Assembly: GCF_016545825.1 (NCBI RefSeq)
Contig: NC_052613.1
Coordinates: 992,001 to 1,056,000 of the forward strand
Source: Eucalyptus grandis
Taxonomy: Eukaryota > Streptophyta > Magnoliopsida > Myrtales > Myrtaceae
Reading direction: 5' to 3'
DNA: 64,000 bases
Part shown: piece after piece, positions 1-16,516 of the stretch
Numbering within the stretch: the stretch's first letter is position 1
Layout: every line of letters begins with the position of its first letter
Notes under the pieces: generated by a model
Seen by the model: the letters and a program-made list of their open reading frames with translations, nothing else
Databases searched by the model: none
Told to the model about the DNA's origin: nothing
Made by a program: the position numbers and the translations under genes

Positions 1-525
1 CTTGATAATGAAGAGTTTGCGTCGAGCATCAGGTCTGAGTGCTGCATCCCCTCTTCGCCTTGTGGGATATTAGTAGCCACTGTCCAAACCTTTTCTAAGC
101 TAATCACTTTGATTGAAACAAAAAATGAGGTATCCTACACAAAGGAATTTTGTTGATAAAAGAATAAACCATACTGGAAAGAATATACACGGTGGAGGAA
201 GGGAAGAAAACAATCAAGTGCATATGATTGTCAACAAAATAGAATCAGTGAAATTCACTCAGTCAGAAACAAAGATGGTCTTTGGAGAGTATTCAGCATC
301 CACGGTAATCCATCTCAGTATAACATTTATTTTTCTCATTGCTGGAACCGAAAAACCTCTCTTCACTGCATTGCTTTGGAACTGACTAATGTGATGAAAT
401 TTCTCTCTCACCAAAGCACTACAAGCCATTCAATGCTAGAACAGTACCGTCTGCTTCACAACTGCTCGCACCAGAACTGTGCTGTTCATCTATTATCTTC
501 TTAACATTCAGCATGTAAAGATCAG
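1..525. other. Left-edge stretch, no gene assigned
   Basis: This is sequence downstream of the plastid S21 gene. On the minus strand, roughly positions 5-85 read open and look weakly coding after a possible acceptor (cag) near 86, but no upstream exon can be placed before the S21 stop at 526. I therefore do not call a gene. The rest looks like 3' UTR and intergenic sequence. Confidence 0.3.
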
Positions 526-1863
526 TCAGTATGGAAGGTCTCCTTGAGGAAGATCCCAGTTATCATCTTCTTCATCATCGGCCCTTTTCTTCTGAGGCAT
601 CTCTTTTTTAGCCTGCTTTGCCAATTTAGCTTGTGGGCGCCTGGGCAGAGTCAAAAAGAAGTGAGCAAACGTTATTGGGAAGTCTCAATTGGTCTGTGCA
701 AGAGCATATTGAAAGATCACAAGATTCAACTACCAGAAATCTTTGATCCAACATATAGATAAAAGGTAATGCATTTTCATCACCATCATCAAGAGAGCAG
801 ATGAATTTGACTGGCTACATTGCAAAATGATCAATATTTCTCATGCACAAAGTTTCCGAAGTAAATGAACATGGCTTCTGATTCAATTGCATCGATATGC
901 TGAAACAGTCGCAGGACATTGAACTTCCCCAGTAAAGATTGATTCTTTGCTCAAATTCTGCATTTAATTTGAGATTTAACCGACCATATCTCAATCCCAA
1001 TGATAACTCAAGGTCATCACTCCCTAGTTTGAAGTCGATGGAGAAACAGCCGCATATTTTCCTGGCTACCCGGCAATCATGGAATGATATTGGCTAGTTT
1101 GACAAAACATGCCTGCTAGCTATGAAGAGAAGTGATAAGACTTAAATCTCAAACTAGCTCTTGGATTCTGCTACTAGTGACGATCTAATTTCAATGCTAC
1201 CATCAAGTTTTTCTCCAGAACTTGGCCGGTCATTGTTATCCTCTAATTCAAATTCCAATGCCCATCAGTTCTGATAACAGCTTTGCTATGTCATTATAAC
1301 TTCCTTATGCACCAAGAACTACCGTTCTCTCATCAATTCAAACAAAACAGAAACAAAATAGAAAAAACAGACAAACCCAATGGCGGAGGGCTGGAGGCTA
1401 ATCATGCAAAGAATTTCTGAATTCAGGAAGTCAGAAAAATCAGAACTTGCAAGATCAAATACCCACAACTGCGAATTCTCAAAACAAAGATCTCATTCAA
1501 GAACCCGATCAAAAAGAGAAAAGAAAGAGAATACCTCCGGCGATTCCGTCTGGCAGCTTCTCGAGTCTTCCGCTTCCTGTACTCCTGCTGGGTCTCGAAG
1601 AACCGCCTGCGCCGGCATTCTGGGATGATCCCGGCCTTGGCGACCTCCCTCCTGAACCGATTCACCAGCCTCTCCTCCGGCTCGTTGTCGTCCACGGTTA
1701 TCTGCACGTTATACGTCGATTTGAAGAAAAGGGTGTTCGCGTACGCCAGCGCAGGGCACGCGGTCGACATCGCCGCCGGCGACGGCGACGGACCAACGTC
1801 GGCCACGAGCGGCTCCCACTTCCGGCGGTGGGCGTCGGCGGGCTGGGGCGGAGGTGGAGCCAT
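526..1863 (-). CDS. RPS21: Plastid 30S ribosomal protein bS21 (2 exons)
   Basis: This is a nuclear-encoded small-subunit protein of the chloroplast ribosome, needed for plastid translation. Exons are 1863-1535 and 640-526, with a GT-AG intron of 894 bp; the split codon AG|G restores an arginine. The mature part begins around TLFFKSTYNVQITVDDNEPE and carries the bS21 signature (NRFRREV, then RRRRFFETQQEYRKRKTREA). It ends with a plant-type acidic tail, EEDDNWDLPQGDLPY. The only ATG in this frame is at 1863, which gives a short, atypical leader (MAPPPPQPADAHRRKW). A much better transit peptide starts at ATG 1964 in another frame (MISASSLSANFLSSLLPPK), so the N terminus may be broken by one missing base. 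Identity as bS21 is firm; the start is not. Confidence 0.88.
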
Positions 1864-4249
1864 GTCACTGCGCTCGAAGAGGGAGGAGGAGGAGGTGGTG
1901 GGGTTGACTTGGGAGGAAGAAGAGAGGAGAGGAAGTTGGCGGAGAGCGAGGAGGCGCTGATCATGGTCGTCGACTACGTTGTTGTCGTTCGCTTTCTCGG
2001 TGTCTGGGTCATTCCTTAATTTTTGTCTGTACTGTGTCAGTGGCCATTCCTGTCTTGGCCCACTTTAATGATGCTGGCCCAAAATCATCTGTTGGAGAAT
2101 TGGGGAACATGGGATTTCTCGATCCTCCCCTTGGTAGATCAAAACCTTAACGTATGACTTTTCATCACATTAATTAGATCATAAAATTTTCAATTATATC
2201 AATTTATTTCTAAACATTTTGACGATTTGCTAATTTAATCATAGATCTTTCAATTTTATTAATTTAGGTCTAAATAACAAGTTTAAAACTAAAATGACAA
2301 ATCTTTAAAAAATTTAGGACTATATGGACACAATGGAAATAGTTAGCACTAAATTAAAAAATTATCAAATTTTATGATTTAATTGACATATTAAAAGTTT
2401 AAAATCGAATTGACTGCCATATAATGGATTTAGAGCTTTTTTAGACAAATATGCAGAAAAATTTCAAGAACTAAATCTGAATACATCATCCATAAGCACA
2501 CCTTTGGCATTGGCTTTTTCGAAGGGAATTTCCATAGATAGTGTGATTTGCTATAAGAAAAAAAAAACAATCAGCGAGAACAGTCGGGTGTTTTTCGATA
2601 TTTGACCTTATTGAATATTTTCTCCGAGCCATCGCCGGCACACTGCAACGGGACAACAACCGCGCATCATTCACCTTTCTACAAGCCCACCGGCCAGCAG
2701 TCTCCAGAGAAAAAAAGAACTTCAATTACAGCAGGTACGGGAACTTGTTGACCTGAACATTCTTTTTAACCGCAAGAAAATTATGACATCCATTTTCACA
2801 GATAAATGGTTCGCAGGTTTGGTTGGACTTTCCCCGAGGGCTTTGGGCCCCGGCCAAGCCCTTGGGAAAAAATTTTGTGTTTGGCAAAACTTTTGAATCT
2901 TTCTTTGGTGGAACGTGGGCATTCCACAAGTGAAAGCCCAATGCTAGGGTAGAGTTTGCTTTCAGCTTTGGCATTCTGAGAGTTACTGTTCATTCTTCTT
3001 CTTCACCGTCTTCTTCCCCGTTCGGTTCTTCTTCCCCCGCCCGAGTCGGTCGAGTTTCGCGGTTGACGGCGCTCGGCCTGGCGCGGGCTGCCCGGATGCC
3101 TCGCCCGAGGTCGCGCAACCTCGGTCGAGGTGGCTGAGTCGGGCGACCTCGGGTGTCGCCCTGGGTCGCTAGACCTCGGGCGGCGCCGCCCGTGGCCGCG
3201 CGACCTCGGGCGTCGCCCGAGGTCGGCGTGTCGCTGAGATCGGCGCCACCCGGGCGTCGCCGAGGCGACCTCGGGCGAGCCGCTCCCGCCACCACCAGCA
3301 CCACCGCCACCAGCCGCACCCCACGATCACCAACTGCATCTCCTCCTCCCTTTTCTTTTTTTCATTTTTCTTTCTCCCTTTTCTTTTTTTCATTTTTCTT
3401 TTTACTTTGAAATAGCTTTGCAAAGCATACACAAAAAATTGATTTCCAAACACACTTCCCTTCCCAAAATGCTCATTCTCTCAAGGATACTTGGGGAAAT
3501 GCAAAGCCATTTCCCCAAAGTTGAACAAACGGGTACAAGCAGGCATTTTAAAGTTATAGAACGTTAAGCAGTTTACACCAATGCGCCGCGCTTCTCGGGA
3601 TCTGACATACATCATTGTGAGCTTTGGGAATAGGAAGAAAAGAACATAAATTTATAAAAAAAAGATCAGCCACTTGTGCACCAATCCATTCCCAAAAGTC
3701 GGGTACGACGAACCATTTGTCGTATCTTGCATCTTGTCATCCCCTACTCGGAGTGGATCAAGTCGCCTTTCGGACACAGAGTCGGGTGAAGAAAGAACCC
3801 TGATCCATTTCGACACCTCCATCTACTGGATCTCCATCACCGGAAGAGCTTGCCCCAGCTTCAGCAGCCGTGAGGTCCTCTGAAATGCCAGCTCACTTGC
3901 TCTCACCTGATTCTGATCTTCCACAGAGGCAGAGGGACTGCTAATCTAGAAAAGCATCATTACTTGGCTCATATTCAAGAAGACTTGCCTCTTGGTCCTA
4001 AGTTGCCCCTGCCAGGAAACAGTGAAGCACAGGACATGCTTATTTCCACGAGGACTAGAAAAGCAGGAACCGAAACCCCTCGCTGGAGTGTTTTCCTTTG
4101 TACGCAGGATTTCTTCCAAGTTTCCTGTGCCCAACCAATGACTTTTAACTGACGCCAAATAATATCAAATGGTAAAGAACTAATAGAGCACTTACATTGA
4201 GAGTCGATGATGTGCACGGTGCGAGCAGGTATTGTTGGGGAAGATTCAT
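1864..4249. other. Intergenic: RPS21 promoter side, one foldback element, TEL2 3' flank
   Basis: Between the RPS21 start and the TEL2 stop there is AT-rich sequence (about 2160-2460), a foldback element (2817-3532, listed separately) and the TEL2 3' flank. Within the flank, 3690-4160 has coding-like minus-strand stretches bounded by possible splice sites, for example an acceptor before 3945 and a donor near 3907. I cannot attach these to a known protein. They could be spliced 3' UTR of TEL2 or a small unrecognised gene. Confidence 0.4.
2817..3532. mobile_element. Nonautonomous foldback element, family A copy 1
   Basis: The left end (GTTTGGTTGGACTTTCCCC) and right end (the reverse complement of GTTTGTTCAACTTTGGGG) are inverted. 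The inner arms share GGGGAAA and GGGCTTTGGGCC-type motifs. The core, about 3000-3330, is very GC-rich, made of degenerate ACCTCGGGCG units, and is followed by a pyrimidine tract. A second copy with the same ends and the same ACTGTTCAT junction lies at 32890-33828. Open frames in the core are compositional. Confidence 0.6.
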
Positions 4250-7200
4250 CTAGAATTCTATACTTCCTCTAATTCCTCTAGGGATTTTAATTATTCCCTT
4301 GGACAGATCAGATGGGAGGCTGATGTTCTTTGACTTGACAGCAGTTTCTGCAGTTGATTCTAATACCCGTGAAGCTTGAAGGGCCATCTCAGCATGACGT
4401 TGGAGACATGACATAGCTAACTACAAGAAGGGAGATACGATTTTGGTCATTCATGTAAAAAATACTTGATGAATGAACTTCACTATTGTCAGATTACAAC
4501 CAATGTTGCACATGTTAAAATCCTAGATATATTTCAAATTGATATCATATGAGCTAAGCGAAAAGTGGAAAGAAATGAAAAAAGGAGTGAACAAACAAGC
4601 AGTCACAGCGGATCTCAACCTAAGACCAAGACAAGGTCACCTTATGTGAAAAACTAAATGACAGAAAGGGAGGCAATGAAGAGCGTGCATGAGGAACATT
4701 GACTTGCATGTCAGCAACATATCTCGGCTTTCATGATACATCCTATGACATACTGTCTATGCAGTGAACTTTCCGTTTAAACATGCTTACAAGAGTTTTC
4801 CTTTCTCCTTCGTGGTGTCAGTGTTGACTGATATGACTTTCCATATGATTGTAAATGTTAAGAGCCCGAGCATTACTCAGAAACTGAAAAAATGAACAAA
4901 TATGACAATGTTCCCAGTGAAAGTATTCATTCTTTACCGTATAGCATTCTCTGTCAGGGTCAGACTCCACAACCTGGATGGCCCATGTCCGGACCCATTC
5001 AAGACCTTTAGAAATTTCTGCTTTGCCTTCAACCAAAGCAGATGCGACAAATGAAGGAGGAAGCGCTATTAATACACACAAAGCAGCAAAGAGCACAGCT
5101 CTCCTAACATATGCTTCACTGTGATGGCAAACTTCTCTGCAAAAATAAGAATTCACTTTCAGATTGCAAAGTTCTGCAGTTATCTTGAAAAGCATATCCT
5201 AAATATGATGGTGGTTATTTGCACTCAGTGCTACCTCGTGTATTGATATTTCTATACCTTGATCCCAACAGATCTAAAAGAGGTGGAGCCAATACAGTTG
5301 CTTCAGGATGCATAGAAGTGCATTTCATGCATACACCGAGCATATAGATAAGTTTTCCCAAGACTATATGATCCCTTCCGAGCAAGTCAACGCCATGACT
5401 TTTCTTATCAAATCCCTGCATGGCAGGGAGCATAAAAGCTGCTGCATATACAGGAAATTTATTCTGGGATACGTCAATCTGCTCTTCTTGCATATTTGTA
5501 GACTTAATGCTCCATCTGCGCGTCTTTCCTCGCTTCATCTGACCAGGTTTTGGAGGAAGCTCTCTCTCATAATGAGTTGACCAATTTGGAACATTTTCAG
5601 TCCCCATACTTGACAAGTTCAGCACAGAGCCGGTGCCTGCTACCTCCTTCCAGGAACCTGCGCCAGCAGGTCCTGCACTACTGGGCAAGAACCATGGTCG
5701 ACTCTCCGAAGTGATAGACACAAGAGGCCCTGTCTGATGTTTCAATCGCATAATCTTGGCCTTGGCAAGTTCTTCTGCTGCTTCAGTCATTATGTCGAGT
5801 ATCATTATCCTTTGGCTTACATCCACATTTGGTGAGTAAAGTAGCTTGTGGGCAGTTTCAAGGGACTGCAGTGGACATGACACTACCAAAGCAACCAATG
5901 CCCTTTGTCTTTTCTCTTCTGCTGAATCTTCCTCGCCTTCAACAGCCACATCAGAGCAACGAATTTGTATAAGAGTTCTAACAAGATCGCTTGCTACATA
6001 TTTTAGTTCATCAGGGGATGCTCGCACAAGCTTTTCAACAACTTCAAGAGCCTGCTCCACCTGCAACCAACGAAACAAGAAAGGAGTACGTTCGCTCAGA
6101 GAACTCCTGTGTCCATCTCATCAAACCAGATTGATTGGAAATTTTTCCAAAACCAGTATTCCTTATATTGAGGATTTGTCATACTACAAATGTGCAAAAC
6201 AAAATTTCACTAAAGAAGATCTCATAAGTGGCCTAGGAAAGAAATGGATTCTTCAAGAGTGTTGTGCGAGATAACAAAATAAACAAGCACAACAGGATGA
6301 CTTACCCCATCAACATCGTCAGTTTTTCGTAATGCTGCCACAACATCAACCAACTGTGAAAATCTTCTCTTTAAATCAGTTTGATCATCTGTCAAGTCAT
6401 ATGGCTCCAACGAAGAGTCACTTGAGGCATCGGAACTTTCGCTCACATTTTCATAATTATCATAATCAGATTCTCTTTCGAGTTCTAGACTAGCTGGATC
6501 AATAATCTCATCAGGGTCAATCATCTTATACTCAGATAACTTCTTTCTTTCATCTTTCAGATTACTGTCCTGCCCATCAGTGGCTGTATCATTAAACTCA
6601 TTCGTGTCCACTGTGCCAACAGATGTCTTTGTTTCATGACTTCCCTTTATTCTGCCATTAGAGGCAGGCAACGCACTGTCTTTGGAGGTATCTAAACCAA
6701 ATTCCCAGTCGATACTCTCACCACTGAAGCTATCATCAAGGTACAAAGGATTTTTTGGATCAATCACTTTCGAGAATGCTAGAGCGATGCTGCTAGCCAT
6801 TTTTCTAATTAAATGGTCAGGACTCTCCAGCCTACCTGCAAGAGGTCAAACAACATTTAAAAGGGAAGAAACAGTAACCTTATTGCCATTGAAACTAGTA
6901 AGTGGACAAAAATATACAGCTAACTCCTTGAAGAATTGAGTGCATCACATCCTTAGACTTATCCAGTTCCTCTTTAGACATCTGCTCCAGTAAAAGGCCT
7001 ACTGCTGCAGTAACATCTGAACGAAAATCAAGGTAATACATAATGCCAAATGTAATACAATATTACTTTGGTCCTCAAAATTCGGGATACGTTTTGTCTG
7101 GTAAAAGTTTAACGCATGCAATAGGCACTCAATCTATAGGAACTATAACAGCATTTCCAAGAAGATGGAAGAGAGGTTCCGTTATTTCATTCTTTTAACG

Positions 7201-10200
7201 TAGACCAGCAGTCCTCCATACTGAGAACCATCACTAGATATATCACAACAAATAATAAGAGGATACAAACTTGCTGCTCCAATGACACTGATCGAACAAA
7301 CTCCTGCTTGGACCATACTACCACCAGACTTTGCAGTGTAATCGGAAGATGTTGTGACACATGATTTGAGACTTGTGAATCAGGATTAGGAGGGCATCCA
7401 AATACAGCAAACTGAAATATCCAATGCAGGCACCGAACAGGTAGTACTTTCCAAAGTAGAAATTTGTCCAGAAACAATGTCCTGAGTCCCCAAAAAAATT
7501 ACACAATTGACATGTGGCATTATGCAAATCATCATAAAAATAAAACAATTCTATAACTTTCACTGAATTCCAGGTGCAATCTAAAACCATAACCAGGGAA
7601 TCGCATCAAACTTCTCTTATACAGAAATCTTTACTGCAGGTAGGTGTCTGCCTGTATGTAAGGATTTGATGTAGTCCAATGGCAATTTCTCTTGATAGCT
7701 AAAGTTATAGATGAAACACTACAATAGCCCATCACATCAACAGGCATGTAAGAGACAGATGGACTGCAGCAAGTTAAAAGCGCTTCCTGGATTTGGAGAG
7801 GTTTTGGAGTTTGGATGAAGACAGCCGGATAATATGACAAAAATCTACTTATGTCAAAGCAATAACAATGATAAACAACTTGCATACCGAACGGAATTTT
7901 GATTATAGAACAGATTGTGAAACAATATCCAAATGAACCAGTAAGCTTCAGTGTCATTTATACGCTCAGTAGCAAGCCCACGTAAAAGCTCTTCTGAAAT
8001 TCTTTCGACAGCATAGGAATCTTTTATATTTTCCATCATCTTTATCCAAAACTGGGACCCTGGATCTGATTCAAATACATGTGCTCCAATAGTTGTTCCA
8101 TTTGATAACAATAACCCTCGGATGTGACTAAGTATCCGAGGAACCACTTCACTTGCCAAAACATCTGCCCAAAAAGAAATCCAGTACTCTATTGTCAAAT
8201 CTCCAGTCCACTGGACACCATTTGTGAAAGGAAAGACACAATTATGTATTAACATTGCAAATACAATGAACTAAGAATAAGTCAGATAGCATACTCACAA
8301 GAATAATATCTGACTTTTACGATGGCATAATATTGTGTGACATAAAGGAAAACAGTACTATCTAACAAAGAATTTGGCAATGTCTAGTGCCCAAATTCTC
8401 CAGTGTTTATATTTGTGGAAAGTTCAAGACAATGTCTGGTTGAACTTGGATCTAGAGTGTTACACATATTTAAGAATCTTCGAATAGCATAGTCTAATCA
8501 CTTCCAAATGCAACTTAAGTGGGTAATGACTCTTAGGTCCATAACTCTTTTTCACCAGCAATTCAGATCAGAATGGGTAAGCCCATGAACAAAGACCTCC
8601 ACAGCAGAAGCTCCAACAATGAGACGGAATTGATAACATCGACAAAGATGATATACATCAAAGTGAATTCAAACCATTGTAGGAGTACAATCTATTCACT
8701 TATACATAAGCAAGTTGCAGTTGCATCACCCAGTCACTTAGGTTTTTGTTGTTGGTGGCAGAAGCTCTGCTACATAAGAACAAAACTCTCTTTCACTCTA
8801 AACATGAGAAAACAAAACATGCAGAGCTTAAGTATGTTACTGACCTGTAAATCCTCGACGACAAATGCGAGCAAATGTCTCCCCAGTAAAATGAAAGGCA
8901 CCATGCATCTCACTCTTGTCAACAGTCCTTCCAGGATCTGTTATCGAATCTCTTCCATCAACTCCACAGAGAAGCTGAGTAATTATCTGCCTGAAGAAAA
9001 TGCTTTAACTCTCTTGTAAAGAACAAACACATCAAAGGAGGATCAAATAAGTTCTGCTCCAAAATCACTTAACCGATGTATTTAATATGGTGAAATCATT
9101 AGGTAAGGTTCCAATTAGTAAGAAGAAGAAACCACATAGGCAAGCAAACTCAACATCGGGAATAGCAGAACAAAGGATACTGTGCTGAAAGAGAAGGTGG
9201 AGCTTTGAACTGTGCTTTGTCAGGCACGGATGCTATAAGCTGCGCCACCCTCGATATGAGAGGCTGGAGTTGTTCATGAGATGAACCTTCCCTTTGTGAT
9301 TTAGCAAACTCTGTAGCAATACGGAGCACTCCGGTGCTTTCAAGCAAGAAAAGCACTATTAATCTGTCAAGAGAATAAAATGTTATATTCACTGCATTGT
9401 TGGCATTGTGTTCCTCAGATTCAAATGTCCTTAATAATGGCTTGGAAAGACAAAGTTATACAGGTTGATATAATTATCCTTTCCACTTTATTAAGTAAGA
9501 GACAAGGGCCTTCGCTCACACCTCTGGATATTCGAGACAATCGCATTGACATCAAGACCAGCACTGCTGTCTAGTTGTAGACGAGGAATCAGAGTCTGGA
9601 CCACCTCGGTGGCAAGTCCATCCACAAAGAAAACATCATATACATGCTTCTGTGCAGTAAAGGGAAAGCAAGCGAGCCAGTCCGAGGCAACATCTGACCA
9701 GATAACAGTTACAATCAAAACTAGCAGGTGTGTATGAATGATAAGTCTCTGACAAGGATAAAATTTGGGGGATCATGTAAAGATAAGGAAGAATTTTGGG
9801 TTCATCAACTCAAGCATCAAGTATGCCACTTCCAACACCAATTTAAAGAAGCGCAACCTCAATAGTAATCACATGTCTAATCAAACAGTAAAACGATGTG
9901 ACAATGAATCATGGCTCCAATGACAAAGTGCACAGGATCAACACAGAAGCGACAACTAATCTGCGAGAGGAAAGGAGACTCCAAGTCCTTTCCTGCCTTG
10001 TGTGGGGGTGAGATGGCAGTTTTTTGAGGAATAAAGCACAACGAAAAACCATAACATGCAAAACAACATGCTACCGAATAATAGGACTCTAGCTAAAGCT
10101 GGAAATGCAGCTCCACGGTAGAACGCCTGCCACCAATCTTCTCTCTCATTAGCGGAAGGAATCTTAATCCCGAGAACCTACATAAAAAAAGAAAAAAAGC

Positions 10201-11091
10201 AGCCAACATCACATTAATTGAAGCTAAAACCCCATAAGAAAAGTCAGGTCTGAACAAAAAACTAAAGCAGCCCAAGCAGCCACCTGATCTCTGTATCCTT
10301 CATCAACAACGCCTGCACATCAAAACACAAAACAGTAAGCACCACACAACTCCACTCACCAACTCTAGAATGACTACAAATGATAGAAAAGAGACAAGCC
10401 CACAAACACTGTTGCCAAGAAAAACGCAATCAGCTCATTCATGTCATCTAGCACACCACAGAAACCAAAGACCACACAAAAAGTAAAAAAGAATAAAACA
10501 CTGCAAACAGAAGCAACCCAAATGAAGTCGAGAGTCCAGCAGCAGTCCCATGTCTCGAAGAGTGAAGGACATTCGAGTCCTCCAACGTTATACGATATAT
10601 AAAAATCATAGGCAGAAACGAACAAAACAGTAAAACATCACACAACTCCACTCGCCAACTCTAGGATGACTACAAATGGTAGAAAAGAGAGAATCCCACA
10701 ATCACTGTTACCAAGAAAAACGCAATCAGCTCATTCATGTCATCTAGCACACCCACAGAAGCCACAGACCACCAAAAAAAAAAAAAAAACACTCTAAACA
10801 GAAGCAACCCAAATGAAGCTGAGAGTCCAGCAGCAGTCCCATGTCACGAAGAGCAAAGGACATTCAAATTTTCCAACGTTATACAATACAGAAAGATCAT
10901 AGGCAGAAGCGAACGAGATAGGGACCTGCGAGAAGAGAGGAATCAACGGGGAAGAGAAGGACGGCGAGGGAGTGGAGGGCGCAGATCACTTGGTCCACGT
11001 GCTTCGCCTTCTTTATGGCTGCGATCGCCTCGCTCGTCTTCTCCAGCAACTCCGCCTCCATCGCCGCACCACCGCCGCCGTCGCTGCTCAC
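4250..11091 (-). CDS. TEL2: TEL2/TELO2-type telomere length regulation protein (13 exons)
   Basis: TEL2 proteins act with TTI1/TTI2 as a co-chaperone for PIKK kinases (ATM, ATR, TOR). Exons: 11091-10926, 10312-10284, 10177-10075, 9693-9522, 9363-9181, 8990-8845, 8164-7888, 7481-7271, 7016-6918, 6835-6306, 6060-5258, 5136-4938, 4420-4250. Recognisable parts are the N-terminal helical repeats (EREDWWQAFYRGAAFPALAR; ESDPGSQFWIKMME), an acidic serine-rich linker in exon 10, and the conserved C-terminal domain (SQNKFPVYAAAFMLPAMQGF; LGRDHIVLGKLIYMLGVCMK). The protein ends LSKGIIKIPRGIRGSIEF. All junctions are GT-AG and keep phase except exon 8 to exon 9. There the donor follows CAGCAA in phase 0, whereas exon 9 needs one preceding base. 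The exon sum is 3089 nt, one short of 1030 codons, so this allele or assembly lacks one base. Confidence 0.88.
10327..10917. repeat. Tandem duplication (about 295 bp x 2) in TEL2 intron 1
   Basis: Two head-to-tail copies, about 10327-10622 and 10625-10917, run side by side with scattered substitutions. Shared blocks include CACACAACTCCACTC, GCAATCAGCTCATTCATGTC and GAGAGTCCAGCAGCAGTCCC. Copy 2 carries a longer A-run. The duplication abuts exon 1 and does not touch coding sequence. Confidence 0.9.
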
Positions 11092-12658
11092 GGCGTTCCG
11101 GAATTTGAGAAAATGGTGACGGCTTCTCGAAGTCTATAACATAACCCGACCGCGAAAGCGGTTACCCGACCACCGATGTGGACCCCGCAGTCGGACCCGG
11201 TCCAGAAAATTGGCAAGCGGTTCGAGTCACAATCTGGACCGGGACTAAAGCAATCTTTTATTTTTTTGGCAAACGCAGGTATAAAATAAAAAAAAATAAA
11301 GGCATGTTTTGTAACTATTTTGTTTTTTAGCTTTAAAATAATTTTTTTATTCTATTTTCATGTATAAATTTCTGAAATTTTGAAAACGTTTGATAATTAC
11401 CCAAATTTTTTTTTTCGAAATAGAAATCTTTTATGATGATCCATAATTTTTTTTTGTAACTTAGAATTTCTTTTAATTTTTATATTTTTATTATATTTTT
11501 CTCTTTTTCTTTGCCTCTTATTCTTTTCTAATCAGTTGCCGGATCTCACCCAGCTAGTTCTCTTGTTGTCATGGATGACTAGCGATGAGGAAATAGGAAG
11601 AGAAAGGAAAAAAAGAAAAAAAAAAAAAAAATTGACTTGACTTTGGAGTTATTCCCAAGGATAAGGAAGTTTTTTTACAACTTTTTGATTTTGTTTCAAA
11701 ACGGATTTTTTTTTTTTCAAAAACAAAAGAATAAAATCAAGCATTATTTAGTCTAATTATCAAACAAGTCTTAAACATCACATCACAACTTTATCACTAA
11801 GTAAAACATAAGATAATTCTCTAGGAGGGGCCCGACATGCATGATTGATTTTTTTGCTTTTTCTTTTTTTATTTAAATTCTGCTTATTTTGTGGAAAAAA
11901 ATTGGAAAATATTTCTCTAAAAATAACAATTTGAATTAATTATTCATTTGAAAAATATTTTTATTATAAACAAAAACATGTTTTTTTTGTGAAAAATGAA
12001 ATAATTTTTCCTTAATCCATTTTTATAAGATATAAACAACCATTTTAAAAAAATTAATTCATCAATTTTCCGCTAAAAAATGCACCCTTAATTAAAATCT
12101 TCTAGTATATGTAATTCAATTTTGTTTTGTCCAACACGCTCAAAACTTTCTTAATATCGACATATAAATTCACATAAATTAATATTTTAGATTTTGGCTC
12201 AATTCCTATCCAACTTGAAACTAAACCAATTAATTGGTTTTGGTGATTTCCTAAGGAACCGATCCCAATCTCAATTCCTAACCAATTCAGTTCTTGATTT
12301 TGTAAAAGATGATCGTTCGGATCAAATCGACGCATAAGTTAAGATTTTTTAATTTTAAAAAACAAATCTTAATTAGTAATTTTTTAAGGAGAAATTAAAG
12401 AAAAAAATTCACTGGTTCCAGGACCGAGCAGGGCGGTTCCCAATTCCATAAATCAAAACCGATCCGATTCTGGATGTAGAAATCGACCCATCTTGAAACC
12501 GATCACACGTATCTCTGGTCACTAATCAGGGTTTAAGATCCGGCCCGGATCGGGTAACCCGAAAACCGGCGATTCAAGTGAAAATCGGCGATCGAAACCG
12601 TTATACGAAAAACCCCCGCTAAGATTCCGCCTCCTCCCTTCTCCCTCCCCATCTCTCC
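11092..12658. promoter_or_regulatory. Divergent intergenic region between TEL2 and ELP3
   Basis: This 1.57 kb region separates the start codons of TEL2 (minus) and ELP3 (plus), so it must hold both promoters. Most of it is AT-rich. A probable foldback element occupies about 11303-11772: the left end GGCATGTTTTGTAACTA is roughly inverted against TTTAGTCTAATTATCAAACA. GC content rises again from about 12520 into the ELP3 leader. No individual promoter element is distinctive enough to call. Confidence 0.5.

Positions 12659-16516
<3,858 letters not shown>

Noticed and set aside
1447..2019. 190-codon plus-strand frame opposite the bS21 gene
   Set aside because: It is the antisense shadow of the conserved bS21 exon and its GC-rich leader.
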